Assembly: GCA_016716225.1 (NCBI GenBank)
Contig: JADJWT010000001.1
Location: 1,798,001-1,862,000 of the forward strand
Reading direction: 5' to 3'
Origin: Ignavibacteriota bacterium
Lineage (GTDB): Bacteria; Bacteroidota; Ignavibacteria; Ignavibacteriales; Melioribacteraceae
DNA length: 64,000 nt
Shown here: one piece after another, positions 55,270 through 64,000 of the stretch
Numbering within the stretch: the first letter of the stretch is position 1
Layout: every line of letters begins with the position of its first letter
Made by a program: the position numbers and the translations under genes
Notes under the pieces: generated by a model
Told to the model about the DNA's origin: nothing
Databases searched by the model: none
The model's input: the letters and a program-made list of their open reading frames with translations, nothing else

Positions 55270-57342
55270 ATGAAATTTAAAATTGTAATTTTATTTATTC
55301 TTTTTGGAGTGTTAAGCTTGGTCGCCCAAGTTGATAGAACAGTTCAGCCAAAACCGGGACCGGCACCGGAAATAAATATGGGTGAATATCAATCATTCAC
55401 TTTGGATAATGGTTTAAAAGTATTTGTAATCGAAAATCACAAACTTCCCAAAATTAATTTCAACTTAATTAGTGATCGAGATCCTATTTTAGAAAAGGAA
55501 AATACCGGTTATATTGAATTAGCCGGACAACTTTTAAGAAGAGGAACATTAACTCGATCAAAAGAAAAAATTGATGAAGAGATTGATTTTATTGGAGCAA
55601 ACCTAAATACTTCGGGTTCAAGTATTTCCGGTTCATCACTTACAAAACATTTTGATAAGTTGATGGAAATATTTTCCGATGTACTTTTAAATTCGGATTT
55701 CAAGCAAGACGAATTAGATAAACTTAAAAAGCAAATGCTTTCCGGTTTAGCTGCATCCAAAGAAGATCCTGAAGCAATCGCATCAAATTTAAGAAGTGTT
55801 TTAACTTATGGCGCCGATCATCCATATGGAGAAGTAATGACGGAACAATCAGTTAATTCAATTTCTTTAGATATGTGCAAAAATTATTATAAGAAATTTT
55901 TTAAACCAAATATTGGATATTTAGTATTTGTCGGTGATATAAATTTAAAAGAAGCAAAAAAAATTAGTGAAAAGTTTTTAAGTAAATGGGAAAAGGGAAT
56001 TGTTGAAAATTTTTCTTATCCAACTCCAAAAGCTCCGTTAGTTACAAAAGTTGGAATTTCAAATCGTGATGCTTCGGTTCAATCTGTTGTGAATGTAACT
56101 TATCCCGTTGAGTTAGAAAAAAATAGTCCGGATTTAATAAAAGCATCCGTAATGAGTGCAGTTTTAGGCGGAACATTTTCTGCAAGATTAAATCAAAATT
56201 TGCGCGAAAAACACGGCTACACTTATGGTACCGGAAGTTCTTTAAATTCCGATAAAGTTATTGGTAATTTTAATGCTTCGGCGACAGTTAGAAACTCAGT
56301 AACAGATAGCGCAATTACAGAAATTTTTAATGAATTGAAAAAATTACGAAATGAAAAAGTTCCGGAATTAGAACTTGAAAGAATTAAAAGTTATTTAAAT
56401 GGAAGTTTTTCTCGATCACTTGAAAATCCGCAAACCATTGCGCGCTTTGCATTAAATATTGCAATGTATAATCTTCCAAAAGATTATTATAAAAATTATC
56501 TTAAAAATTTAAGCTTAGTAACTGCTGAAGATGTTCAAGAAATGGCAAAAAAATATTTGAAACCAAGTAATGCGCAAATAATTGTAGTTGGAAACGCAAA
56601 AGAAGTTGCAGAAAATTTAAAGAAATTCAGCATAAGCGGAAAAGTTCAATATTATGATATTTATGGAAAAGAATACGATCCAAATGTTAAGAAAGTTGAA
56701 GAAGGAATTACTGCCGAAAATATTATTGAAAAATTTATTGAAGCAACCGGCGGAAGAGAAAAAATTTCTGCCGTTACAGATAAAATAGTTGAATACAAAG
56801 GCGTTGTTCAAGGAATGAATATAAAATTGACAATGGCTCAAAAAGCTCCGAATAAACTTTTTCAAGAATTAGATTTTTCTGTCGGAAAACAAACAACAGT
56901 TTTTGATGGAGAAAAAGGAAAAGTAGAAGGAATGGGACAAGTGCAAAATTTGGAAGGTGAAATGCTTGAAGAACTGAAATTCCAAGCAATCTTAAATTCG
57001 TTTTTAGATTATGCAAAAAATAATGTTAAAATTGAACTTGACGGAATTGAAACAATAAACGGAAAAGATGCTTATAAAATTATTTCAACAATTCCATCCG
57101 GAAAAAAATCAACGCAATATTATGATAAAGAAACTAGTCTGAAAATTCGTGAAGTTAACAGTGTAACTTCGCCGCAAGGAACTTTTACACAAACAATTGA
57201 TTTGGATGATTATAGAGATGTTGATGGAATGAAACATCCGTTTAAACTTGCGCAGACATTAGGACCGCAATCAATTAATTTGGAAGTAACATCGGTAAAG
57301 ACCAATTCTGGATTGAGTGATTCAATGTTTGAAGTAAAATAA
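55270..57342 (+). CDS. M16-family non-catalytic subunit fused to an outer-membrane lipoprotein-sorting-like domain
   Basis: 690 aa with signal peptide (ending LSLVAQ). An M16 fold (about residues 40-470: FTLDNGLKVFVIENHKLPK, LGGTFSARLNQNLREKHGYT) in which the zinc motif position reads GYIELAGQLL, so it is inactive. From about residue 500, a separate domain (KFIEATGGREKISAVTDKIV, then FDGEKGKVEG, KSTQYYDKETSLKIREVNSV) resembles LolA/LolB-like lipoprotein-sorting domains. Second gene of the M16 pair. Confidence 0.88.
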   Translation: MKFKIVILFILFGVLSLVAQVDRTVQPKPGPAPEINMGEYQSFTLDNGLKVFVIENHKLPKINFNLISDRDPILEKENTGYIELAGQLLRRGTLTRSKEKIDEEIDFIGANLNTSGSSISGSSLTKHFDKLMEIFSDVLLNSDFKQDELDKLKKQMLSGLAASKEDPEAIASNLRSVLTYGADHPYGEVMTEQSVNSISLDMCKNYYKKFFKPNIGYLVFVGDINLKEAKKISEKFLSKWEKGIVENFSYPTPKAPLVTKVGISNRDASVQSVVNVTYPVELEKNSPDLIKASVMSAVLGGTFSARLNQNLREKHGYTYGTGSSLNSDKVIGNFNASATVRNSVTDSAITEIFNELKKLRNEKVPELELERIKSYLNGSFSRSLENPQTIARFALNIAMYNLPKDYYKNYLKNLSLVTAEDVQEMAKKYLKPSNAQIIVVGNAKEVAENLKKFSISGKVQYYDIYGKEYDPNVKKVEEGITAENIIEKFIEATGGREKISAVTDKIVEYKGVVQGMNIKLTMAQKAPNKLFQELDFSVGKQTTVFDGEKGKVEGMGQVQNLEGEMLEELKFQAILNSFLDYAKNNVKIELDGIETINGKDAYKIISTIPSGKKSTQYYDKETSLKIREVNSVTSPQGTFTQTIDLDDYRDVDGMKHPFKLAQTLGPQSINLEVTSVKTNSGLSDSMFEVK

Positions 57343-57369
57343 AATTATTTGAAAATTAATTAAATCAAT

Positions 57370-57406
57370 AAAGATCCGATCTTTTTAAAAGAGCGGATCT
57401 TTTTTA
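57370..57406 (+). terminator. Terminator after the M16 pair
   Basis: Perfect 9-bp stem AAAGATCCG/CGGATCTTT with a 15-nt loop, followed by T residues, 27 bp after the stop. Confidence 0.82.
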
Positions 57407-57461
57407 AAAAATACATCAGAATCAGAATGATAAACTTTGCAAATTAGAAAGTTTGAATAAT

Positions 57462-58079
57462 ATGAATAAAAGAAAATATACCACAATTGTTTTCGATTTG
57501 GGAAATGTACTTTTACCATTTGATCATCAAAAATGGGTGAAAAATTATAATTTAATTCAAAACGGATTAGGTGATAAATATTTTAAAAAATATCTTGAGA
57601 ATTACACAATTCATAGAGATTATGAATCGGGGAAAATTTCTGAAGAAGAGTTTATAAAAATAAATTTGGAATGGTTGGAAAATAAAATTTTCGAAAATGA
57701 ATTTTGTAAAATATTTTCAGAAATATTTACAATGAATTTGAATGTTATTGAATTACTTCCGAAACTTAAACAAAATTATAAATTAGTTTTGCTTTCAAAC
57801 ACAAATCACATTCACAAGAAATTTGGATGGGAACAAAATAAGTTTTTAGAAAATTTTGATAAATTAATTCTTTCGCATGAAGTTGGAGCTGTAAAACCGG
57901 AAGAAAAAATTTATAATGCCGTTGAAAAATTTACAAATGAACCAAGTGAAACCCATATTTTTATTGATGATATTTTGGATTATGTAAACGCAGCAAAAAA
58001 TTTAGGCTGGGATGGAATTCAATTTATTGGTTACGAAAATTTAGTTAAAGAATTTAGTGAGAGAGAAATTTTGTTTTAG
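57462..58079 (+). CDS. HAD-family hydrolase (subfamily IA, YihX-like)
   Basis: 205 aa from the ATG at 57462 (a TTG three codons upstream is possible). Motif I FDLGNVLLPFD carries Gly at the second Asp position, as in YihX-like sugar phosphatases; motif II VLLSNTNHIHKK; motif III Lys in GAVKPEEKIY; motif IV FIDDILDYVNAA. Likely acts on a phosphorylated metabolite in the cytoplasm; the substrate is unknown. Confidence 0.87.
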   Translation: MNKRKYTTIVFDLGNVLLPFDHQKWVKNYNLIQNGLGDKYFKKYLENYTIHRDYESGKISEEEFIKINLEWLENKIFENEFCKIFSEIFTMNLNVIELLPKLKQNYKLVLLSNTNHIHKKFGWEQNKFLENFDKLILSHEVGAVKPEEKIYNAVEKFTNEPSETHIFIDDILDYVNAAKNLGWDGIQFIGYENLVKEFSEREILF

Positions 58080-58097
58080 ATTTTTTTCATTTTGTTC

Positions 58098-58175
58098 TCT
58101 TAATCTTACTCTTAATCATAATCTTAATCTTTTTATTCTTTAAAATAACAGAGAAAGTTTAGGATTAAGAGTAAG
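58098..58175. repeat. TTAAGA-type inverted repeat, intergenic
   Basis: Positions 58098-58134 are identical over 37 bases to 18874-18910. CTTACTCTTAATC (58105-58117) has its exact complement GATTAAGAGTAAG at 58163-58175, giving a long-loop inverted repeat between convergent HAD and ArsC genes. After it, AATCTTGAAA-type units recur at 58210-58240. Confidence 0.72.
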
Positions 58176-58246
58176 AAAACTACAAAAGTAATTCATCTTT
58201 TGATTTTATAATCTTGAAAATCTTGAAATTTTGGAATCTTGCAATT

Positions 58247-58582
58247 TTATTTCATCCATTCTTTCCAAACCTCTGGTTCATAACCGACAGTAACATCTTT
58301 TCCATTTCTAACAATTGGAGTTTTTAAGAGCAGCGGATCGGAAAGAAGTTCATCCTTTGTATTAAAAATCATGTATTTTAATCCGCGTTTCTCAAACTGC
58401 TTAGAATTTCTATCAATCAAATTCTCTTCATCAATTTTGAGAAGAATATTATCCAATTCACCAGCACTAATTCCTTTTTCTGCTAAATCCCTAAAATGAA
58501 TTTGAATATTTCTTTCCTTAAAAAATCGTTCAGCCTTTTTTGTGTTGTTACATTTTTTTGTGCCGAATATTTGAATATTCAT
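58247..58582 (-). CDS. ArsC/Spx/MgsR-family thioredoxin-fold protein
   Basis: 111 aa. MNIQIFGTKKCNNTKKAERF places a single Cys at the start of the active-site helix, in the CxxT arrangement (CNNT). Middle LIDRNSKQFEKRGLKYM, then DPLLLKTPIVRNGKDVTVGY are typical of the arsenate reductase-like family. Without the second and third Cys of arsenate reductases, a glutaredoxin-dependent reductase or Spx-like role is more likely; no ars genes are near. Confidence 0.86.
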   Translation of the reverse strand: MNIQIFGTKKCNNTKKAERFFKERNIQIHFRDLAEKGISAGELDNILLKIDEENLIDRNSKQFEKRGLKYMIFNTKDELLSDPLLLKTPIVRNGKDVTVGYEPEVWKEWMK

Positions 58583-58663
58583 AATATTTACTATTTTGAT
58601 GTGGGAACAATTTTTTTAATGTTTAGTTAAAAATAGAAATCTTAAAACAAATTACAAATTTTC

Positions 58664-59818
58664 ATGAAGACAAAAATATTTATCAAAATTGGAATTCTGA
58701 CTTTTGTTAGCAATTTTTCAAATGCACAAAATGTAAAATTTGATTCGCTACTGAATTCCGGAATAAACCAAATTTACAATATTAAATTTAATGAAGCTGA
58801 GAATACATTTTTAAAAGTTCAAAAAGATTTTCCCAAACATCCCGCCGGAAAATTTTTTGATGCAATGATTGTTTGGTGGAAAATAATGATTGATCAAGAC
58901 AATGAAGAATATGATGAAATATTTGAACAAAAATTAGAAAACGTAATTGATTTTTGTGATGATTTACTTGACGAAAATGATGAAAATGTTGACGCAATAT
59001 TTTTCAAAGGCGGATCACTTGGATTTAGAGGAAGATTATATTCAATTCGTAAAGAATGGTTTGATGCAGCTTTGGATGGGAAAGATGCACTTCCGTTAGT
59101 TTACGAAGCTTATGAAATCGATCCGAAAAATGAAGACGTAAAACTTGGTTTTGGAATTTACAATTATTATGCGGAAGCAATTCCGGAAAAATATCCATTT
59201 ATAAAACCAGCGATGATGTTTATTCCTAAAGGAGATAAGAAAAAAGGAATTGAACAGCTAAAAACTGCTTCGCAAAAAGCAAAATATGCGGCAATTGAAT
59301 CGAAGTTTTTTTTACTCACTTCATTTTATCAATTTGAAGAAGATTTTGATAAAGCACAAACCTATGCTGAAGAATTGACCAAAATGTTTCCTAACAATCC
59401 GATATTTGAAAAATATTTGGGAAGAATTTTTATAAAAAAAAATGACTACACAAAAGGCAGCAGAATTTTTCAAAGTATAATCGATAAACATGATAAAAAA
59501 ATAACTGGTTATAATAAAAAGGCAGTGAGAGAAGCTAGTTACTACGTTGGTGTTGAGCAAATGAGAAGAAATCAAATTGATTTGGCTAAAAAGAATTTTA
59601 AAATTTGTGAAGAAATTTCAAGAAATCTTGATAAAAATGAAGATGAGGAATCTGGATTTTTAATAAGTGCGTTAGTTTATTTGGCAAAAATATATGAGCA
59701 AGAAAGGAATAAAATAGAATCAATAAAAATTTATGAAGAATTATTGAAATTAAAGGATTATAATAATTCACATGATAAGGCAAAAGAATCGTTAAAAAGA
59801 TTGAAAGCTAAGAAATAA
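58664..59818 (+). CDS. Exported tetratricopeptide repeat protein
   Basis: 384 aa with signal peptide (residues 1-21, ending NFSNAQ). Several TPR helices: INQIYNIKFNEAENTFLKVQ, FDKAQTYAEELTKMFPNNPI, NDYTKGSRIFQSIIDKHDKK, and a final one around residues 340-380. The central ALDGKDALPLVYEAYEIDP and FGIYNYYAEAIPEKYPFIKP suggest a defined family of TPR exoproteins, but I cannot name it. Scaffold role likely. Confidence 0.8.
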   Translation: MKTKIFIKIGILTFVSNFSNAQNVKFDSLLNSGINQIYNIKFNEAENTFLKVQKDFPKHPAGKFFDAMIVWWKIMIDQDNEEYDEIFEQKLENVIDFCDDLLDENDENVDAIFFKGGSLGFRGRLYSIRKEWFDAALDGKDALPLVYEAYEIDPKNEDVKLGFGIYNYYAEAIPEKYPFIKPAMMFIPKGDKKKGIEQLKTASQKAKYAAIESKFFLLTSFYQFEEDFDKAQTYAEELTKMFPNNPIFEKYLGRIFIKKNDYTKGSRIFQSIIDKHDKKITGYNKKAVREASYYVGVEQMRRNQIDLAKKNFKICEEISRNLDKNEDEESGFLISALVYLAKIYEQERNKIESIKIYEELLKLKDYNNSHDKAKESLKRLKAKK

Positions 59819-59828
59819 AAAGCATACA

Positions 59829-59861
59829 AAAGAACCGATCTTTTCTGGAGATCGGTTCTTT
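59829..59861. terminator. Bidirectional terminator between convergent genes
   Basis: Perfect 12-bp stem AAAGAACCGATC/GATCGGTTCTTT with a 9-nt loop, between the TPR and FadL genes. Confidence 0.85.
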
Positions 59862-59869
59862 AAAAAATA

Positions 59870-61144
59870 TTATAAACCGATATTTAAACCTACGCTAAAA
59901 GCAAACACATCAAGTTTATGAATACCACCCATATTATGATTACCTTGCTCAATGTCTCTTTCAGCACCCAGCAAATACTCTAAAGCTGCTTCAACAGTAT
60001 AATTTCCAAGAGAATAACCAAAACCAGCTGTTACAACATGATTTGTAGACGATGGGAATAATACATTTAAAGTTTCGTCTGGAGCCGGAGCTGGATCATA
60101 ATAATAACCTAATCTTAAAGCAGTAACCGGAGTAACCATATATTCTCCACCTAAACGAATTTGAACAGCATCTTCCCAATCTAGTTTAAATTCATTATCA
60201 CCTTGAGCAGCCATAGCAAGTTTCCAATATGAGTTATCATATTCAGCAACCAATTTATCAAGTTCTGACCATTGGCTATATTGAGCGTCTAAAGTTAAAG
60301 TTAAACATTTATTTGGTTTATAAGCTAAACCACCGCCAATCCACAAAGGCCAGGTAACATCTCTATCAAAATCACTTTCGCCTGGGCCGGGAGCAATTCC
60401 CATTGTAGGAACTGTTGGTAAAGCTGGGAATAAAGTGTTTTTAGCAGTTCCGCTCATTGCAATAGTTGTCGCTAATCTAATTGTTGCTCCAGCTGCTAAT
60501 TGATCATTAAATTTGTACTTTAAACCTATTGTTGCACCAAAACCCATTCCAGTTGATTCTTCTTCAAATTGACGAAAACCTAAACCTAAAGCTACGCCAT
60601 TTGCAATAAATTGTTTCATGTCAAACATTGCATAAGAAATGTTTACAGCTAATCCAACTGAAAATTGATCATTAACTTGATAAGCAACAGCTGGAGAAAT
60701 ACTAATAACTCCAATTTGTGAAAGAAATTCTGTTCCATTTGCACCAGCACCAGCAAATTCTGTCGGATCCCATTCTGCTCCAAGTCCAGCTGGAACGTAA
60801 ATACCAAGAGCTAATGCTAATTTATCCATTCTATAGTTTGCTAATAATCCGCCGGTAGGATAAATATTTGAAGCTGTTGAAGCATCAATACCAGCAAGAT
60901 CCATTTTGTATGATCCAATTGGCATAACACCGGTAAAATATGCGAGAACAGAAGCTTTTTGATCAGCTAAACCAGCCGGGTTCCAGTAAATTGCAGTAGC
61001 ATCGTTTGATAAAGCAACAAATGCACCGCCCATTCCTAAAGCTCTTGATCCCAAACTATTTAAGCTCAGCCCATTTGCAAAAACACTAGATGAAATTGCA
61101 AATGTTAAAATAACACTCAAAGTCAGTTTAAAGATTTTTTTCAT
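59870..61144 (-). CDS. OmpP1/FadL-family outer-membrane transporter
   Basis: 424 aa from the ATG at 61142-61144, with GGAGGGG 5 bp upstream; an earlier in-frame start at 61231 lacks a ribosome site and would put 29 residues before the signal peptide. Signal peptide ends SSSVFA. FadL signature: NGLSLNSLGSRALGMGGAFV and ATAIYWNPAGLADQKASV, then an amphipathic barrel ending FSVGLNIGL. Such proteins take up long-chain fatty acids or other hydrophobic compounds across the outer membrane. Confidence 0.9.
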   Translation of the reverse strand: MKKIFKLTLSVILTFAISSSVFANGLSLNSLGSRALGMGGAFVALSNDATAIYWNPAGLADQKASVLAYFTGVMPIGSYKMDLAGIDASTASNIYPTGGLLANYRMDKLALALGIYVPAGLGAEWDPTEFAGAGANGTEFLSQIGVISISPAVAYQVNDQFSVGLAVNISYAMFDMKQFIANGVALGLGFRQFEEESTGMGFGATIGLKYKFNDQLAAGATIRLATTIAMSGTAKNTLFPALPTVPTMGIAPGPGESDFDRDVTWPLWIGGGLAYKPNKCLTLTLDAQYSQWSELDKLVAEYDNSYWKLAMAAQGDNEFKLDWEDAVQIRLGGEYMVTPVTALRLGYYYDPAPAPDETLNVLFPSSTNHVVTAGFGYSLGNYTVEAALEYLLGAERDIEQGNHNMGGIHKLDVFAFSVGLNIGL

Positions 61145-61269
61145 TGCCCCTCCATAGTTAGTTGGTAAAGTGGATTCAAATATACTACTTTTGAATTCTA
61201 TTTTGCTAAATAATTTTTGCTGGGGAATCAATTATTTTTGATATAAATAGGATAAAAAGTGAGGGAAAA

Positions 61270-62199
61270 TTAAAGTTTTGTAGAAATTCCTATTCTGTGA
61301 ATTGCACCAACTTCGCCATAAGAAGAAAAAGAATAATCAAAATTATAGTTTGAAACTACAATGCCAATTCCTAAATTTATTCCGGCTAAACCAGCTGTTC
61401 CACCAATTTTAAATTCTTTACGTTTTTCATTATCATAGCCAAGCCTTAACTTCACGATATTACTTAATCTAAATTCGCCACCAAATGTAAATTGTTGGAA
61501 TCTTTCTCCAAAAGAATCATAATTTCCGTTTAATTTATTTAGAGATGCAAAAAATGTAAACGGAAGATGAAGCAATGTTTTAGAAAATCCAAATCGAATA
61601 TCCAGAGGAAGTTTTTCTTCATACGAATAGTATTGTGAAATTTGCGAACCAAGATTCAATATTGAAAAACCAAAATTCCATCTTTCTTCCGGAATAGAAT
61701 AATGAAGTCCCAAATCTGCTGCAATTCCGGTTGAAGAACGATCTGCAATTCCCGAATAAATAAATTTAAGATTTGCACCGTAGTAAAAATTATTTCCAAG
61801 CAAATTTGAGTAGCCGATTATTGCTGCAAGTTCACCGGCACCAAATTCACCGGTTTCAATTCCGTCGATCGTTCTGCCGTCGAAAGTTCCATAATTTATA
61901 TATTGAACAGCAGCACCAAATCTTCCAATTCCTTCAAATTCATGAGAATATGAAAGTGCGGCAGAATTTATATCCAATAAATGTTTTACAAACGAAAATG
62001 AAATTGGGGATTCCTTTAAGTAACTTATTCCCGCTGGATTATAAAAAATTACATTTGGGTCATCGTTGTTTGAAACAAAACTTCCGGCTAAAGCAGAAGC
62101 ACGCGGACTTTGATCGAGCATCAAAAATTTAAATGTTTCTTGACCGAACAAAGTAAAATTGAAACCCAAAACTAAAATTATTACTGCGGTTTTTTTCAT
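61270..62199 (-). CDS. porQ: Type IX secretion system protein PorQ (PorV/PorQ family)
   Basis: 309 aa with signal peptide (ending FTLFGQ). Family motifs: FKFLMLDQSPRASALAGSFV, PNVIFYNPAGISYL, VQYINYGTFDGRTIDG, and a C-terminal barrel end HRIGISTKL. PorQ helps attach T9SS cargo to lipopolysaccharide at the cell surface. The presence of T9SS cargo in this window supports the assignment. Separated by 125 bp from the FadL gene downstream. Confidence 0.83.
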   Translation of the reverse strand: MKKTAVIILVLGFNFTLFGQETFKFLMLDQSPRASALAGSFVSNNDDPNVIFYNPAGISYLKESPISFSFVKHLLDINSAALSYSHEFEGIGRFGAAVQYINYGTFDGRTIDGIETGEFGAGELAAIIGYSNLLGNNFYYGANLKFIYSGIADRSSTGIAADLGLHYSIPEERWNFGFSILNLGSQISQYYSYEEKLPLDIRFGFSKTLLHLPFTFFASLNKLNGNYDSFGERFQQFTFGGEFRLSNIVKLRLGYDNEKRKEFKIGGTAGLAGINLGIGIVVSNYNFDYSFSSYGEVGAIHRIGISTKL

Positions 62200-62431
62200 A
62201 AATACTTAAAATTTGATAGGTGATTTTAAAGATAAAATATTATAAAGGCAAGATGATATATTTTTGCCCTAACATAATTTTTAATTCAAAAGGAACCGAA
62301 TACCTAAAAATTGAGTAGAAACAATAAATAAAATTTAGAAAAAGACAAATCGGTCAGCAGATTCTACATTTTTTTTTGATATTTAATTGGGTATTTTGCA
62401 ATCCAAAATTTAGAATTTTCGGTAAAATTTT

Positions 62432-63019
62432 TTGAAATTAACACTTATAATAGTTTTTGCATTTAATTTTGTTTTAGTAGCACAAACTAAAACTAACTTA
62501 GAAATCGTTGATTCACTTATCGGAGTTTCAATATCTAAAATAAATTCTACACAAATTGATAAAAATCAAAATTTTGAGTTTAAATTCAATTCTCCGCAAG
62601 AATTTAGCGCATTGTCAAATTCCGTTATTGAAAAAATGCAAAATGTGGGATTTAAGTTTAATAAAGACGAAAATAATTCTGAGGTTTTAAATTATTCAAT
62701 AAAAAATATTCTGGTTGAATATCCTGAAATGTTTAGAGATGGAATTTTTGGTGAATATTTAGTTAATAGAAAAGTTGAATTAGAAAGTTCGTTTTATTTT
62801 AGCGCAAATGGTAATTTAAGCAAAGTTGAAAATTTTGTATATAATTATTCTGATACTTTAGCTTACGAAGAAATTAATTCCGTTCAAAATATTGCTTACG
62901 GATTTACTTCTCCGGAAATTCCAAGTGAACCATTTTTTTCAAGTTTAGTTGAACCAACTATTGCAATTGGAACAGCTGCTGTTGCGGTTTACTTATTTTT
63001 TAATGTGAGAAGTAAATAA
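62432..63019 (+). CDS. Hypothetical exported protein with C-terminal membrane helix
   Basis: 195 aa starting at TTG 62432 (the only sensible start for the signal peptide ending FVLVAQ). Middle region is mixed alpha/beta with an NSPQEFSALSNSVIEKMQNV segment; residues 172-190 form a hydrophobic helix (PTIAIGTAAVAVYLFFNV). No family recognised. The preceding 232 bp (62200-62431) hold no visible gene. Located 43 bp before bamD. Confidence 0.65.
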   Translation: MKLTLIIVFAFNFVLVAQTKTNLEIVDSLIGVSISKINSTQIDKNQNFEFKFNSPQEFSALSNSVIEKMQNVGFKFNKDENNSEVLNYSIKNILVEYPEMFRDGIFGEYLVNRKVELESSFYFSANGNLSKVENFVYNYSDTLAYEEINSVQNIAYGFTSPEIPSEPFFSSLVEPTIAIGTAAVAVYLFFNVRSK

Positions 63020-63062
63020 ATTTTAATAAATATTTTTAAATGTGATTTAGGAAAAATATCCA

Positions 63063-63815
63063 ATGAAAAAAAATTTTGTGTTATTTATAGTTTCGATTTT
63101 TATATGGAATTGTTCATCTTCTGTTGATACAACTTCTCTTACCAGCGAACAGCATTTGGAATATGCAAGAAAATTATTCCTTGAAGAAGATTATGAAGAA
63201 GCAATAAGGGAATTTCAATCAATTTTACTTCAATATACTGGAAGTCAGATTAATGATGATGCACAATATTTCTTAGCATTTTCATACTTTAAGAGAGAAC
63301 AATATTTATTATCCGCATATGAATTCAGCAAAGTTATAAGAGATACACCGGCAAGTGAATTTGTTCAAGATGCTCAATTTATGCTTGCGGAATCTTATTT
63401 TCAATTATCGCCGCATTATCAATTAGAGCAGAGTTATTCTAAAAAAGCAATTGAGGAATTTCAAGCCTTTATTGAATTTTTCCCAACACATCCAAAAGTT
63501 GAAGAGGCAGAAAAAAAGATTGCAGAATTATATGCAAAATTTGCAGAAAAAGAATATCATAGCGCAATGATTTATGAAAAAATGGAATATTTTAATGCCG
63601 CAATTCAATATTATGAAAATGTAAAAAATACATATTTTGATTCTGAGTTTGCTCCTTTAGCACATTACAAACTTATTAATTTGCTAATTTTGAAAAACAG
63701 AAAAGATGAAGCTTTGCGAAATATTGCCGATTATATAAGTAAATATCCCAACGATGATAATATTGATGAATTGAAAGAACTTAATAAGGAACTTGAGAAT
63801 TCTGTAAATGGCTAA
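63063..63815 (+). CDS. bamD: Outer membrane protein assembly factor BamD
   Basis: 250 aa. Lipoprotein signal (FIWNCSSSVD, Cys17). Five TPR-type repeats, e.g. YARKLFLEEDYEEAIREFQS, AQYFLAFSYFKREQYLLSAY and AQFMLAESYFQLSPHYQLEQ. The layout and length match BamD, the essential lipoprotein of the beta-barrel assembly machine. Overlaps the thioesterase start by 8 bp. Confidence 0.88.
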   Translation: MKKNFVLFIVSIFIWNCSSSVDTTSLTSEQHLEYARKLFLEEDYEEAIREFQSILLQYTGSQINDDAQYFLAFSYFKREQYLLSAYEFSKVIRDTPASEFVQDAQFMLAESYFQLSPHYQLEQSYSKKAIEEFQAFIEFFPTHPKVEEAEKKIAELYAKFAEKEYHSAMIYEKMEYFNAAIQYYENVKNTYFDSEFAPLAHYKLINLLILKNRKDEALRNIADYISKYPNDDNIDELKELNKELENSVNG

Positions 63816-64000
63816 AAAAAAGTTTGTTAAAGATTCAATTATTATGATGACTGAATTGGTTCTACCTCAACATACAAATCAGCTTGGAAATTTGTTGGGC
63901 GGACAATTAATGCACTGGATTGATATTTGTGCTGCGTTAGCTGCAAGCAAACATTCAGAAAAAGTTTGTGTTACAGCATCAGTAGATAAAATTGATTTTC
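63808..64000 (+). CDS. Acyl-CoA thioesterase (hotdog fold), runs off the right edge
   Basis: Only the first 64 codons are in the window. MAKKKFVKDSIIMMTELVLP, then HTNQLGNLLGGQLMHWIDIC and ASKHSEKVCVTASVDKIDF are typical of YciA-like hotdog thioesterases (Asn and Gly-Gly of the catalytic helix). Start ATG at 63808 overlaps the bamD stop, suggesting cotranslation. Confidence 0.87.
   Translation, partial: MAKKKFVKDSIIMMTELVLPQHTNQLGNLLGGQLMHWIDICAALAASKHSEKVCVTASVDKIDF

Noticed and set aside
61145..61231. N-terminal extension of the FadL protein from a start at 61231
   Set aside because: A strong ribosome site precedes the ATG at 61144, directly followed by the signal peptide.
1..64000. tRNA, rRNA, prophage, integrase or insertion sequence
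   Set aside because: No cloverleaf, rRNA-like stretch, transposase or phage gene could be recognised by eye on either strand; a dedicated tRNA search was not possible.

Overview
The window is AT-rich bacterial DNA. It most resembles an Ignavibacteria/Ignavibacteriales genome (Bacteroidota-Chlorobi side). This is inferred from type IX secretion (T9SS) C-terminal sorting domains with the NYPNPFNP motif, PorV/PorQ-family barrels, carboxypeptidase-regulatory-domain TonB receptors, several TTG starts and the general gene repertoire. No rRNA, tRNA, CRISPR array, prophage or insertion sequence was recognised.

Left part (0.4-21 kb). It carries a prolidase-type aminopeptidase, a large FAD/Fe-S D-lactate-type dehydrogenase and a minus-strand SUF iron-sulfur operon. 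The operon order is sufB-sufC-sufD-sufS-DUF59-bacilliredoxin-Rrf2 regulator. Next come a di-heme cytochrome c peroxidase and a minus-strand ptsN-like/hisS/rlmB/small membrane protein cluster. Then follow a Rossmann-fold protein, an Asp/Glu racemase, a DUF1905 protein, a LOG protein and an N-acylamino-acid-racemase/o-succinylbenzoate-synthase enzyme. About 16 of 20 genes here are interrupted by frameshifts or stops, mostly at short homopolymers. A few changes also hit normally invariant residues. I read this mainly as low-accuracy sequence, possibly a poorly covered contig end. Broken genes are therefore annotated over their full reconstructed span.

Middle part (21-39 kb). A likely single transcription unit of ten genes runs from 21.1 to 36.3 kb: M20 peptidase, cyanophycinase, YfcC-type carrier (broken), T9SS cargo protein, RpiR regulator, TonB receptor, 908-aa secreted protein, PorV-like barrel, a second secreted cyanophycinase-family protein with a duplicated degenerate domain, and an M14 carboxypeptidase. 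It looks like a scavenging system for an unusual peptide or isopeptide substrate (cyanophycin-like or muropeptide-like). It is the most interesting system in the window. Saccharopine-dehydrogenase-like, esterase and lipoprotein genes follow.

Right part (39-64 kb). Genes here are intact. They include three M16 peptidases (one lacking the zinc motif), a PepSY membrane protein, a DUF4920 protein, an LD-carboxypeptidase, priA, a Yip1 protein, tryptophanase, a DUF4905-like protein, AmmeMemoRadiSam proteins A and B, glyS, a HAD phosphatase, an ArsC-like protein, TPR proteins, a FadL porin, PorQ, bamD and the start of an acyl-CoA thioesterase.

Intergenic space holds several hairpin terminators and at least three families of small repeats: a TTAAGA-type repeat, a CAGACTT/AGTCTG palindrome (one copy lies in-frame inside a gene) and a GTAGAGACG hairpin. 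Regulatory proposals (a Rrf2 operator upstream of sufB, a sigma70-like promoter for the peptide operon) are inferences from sequence only.
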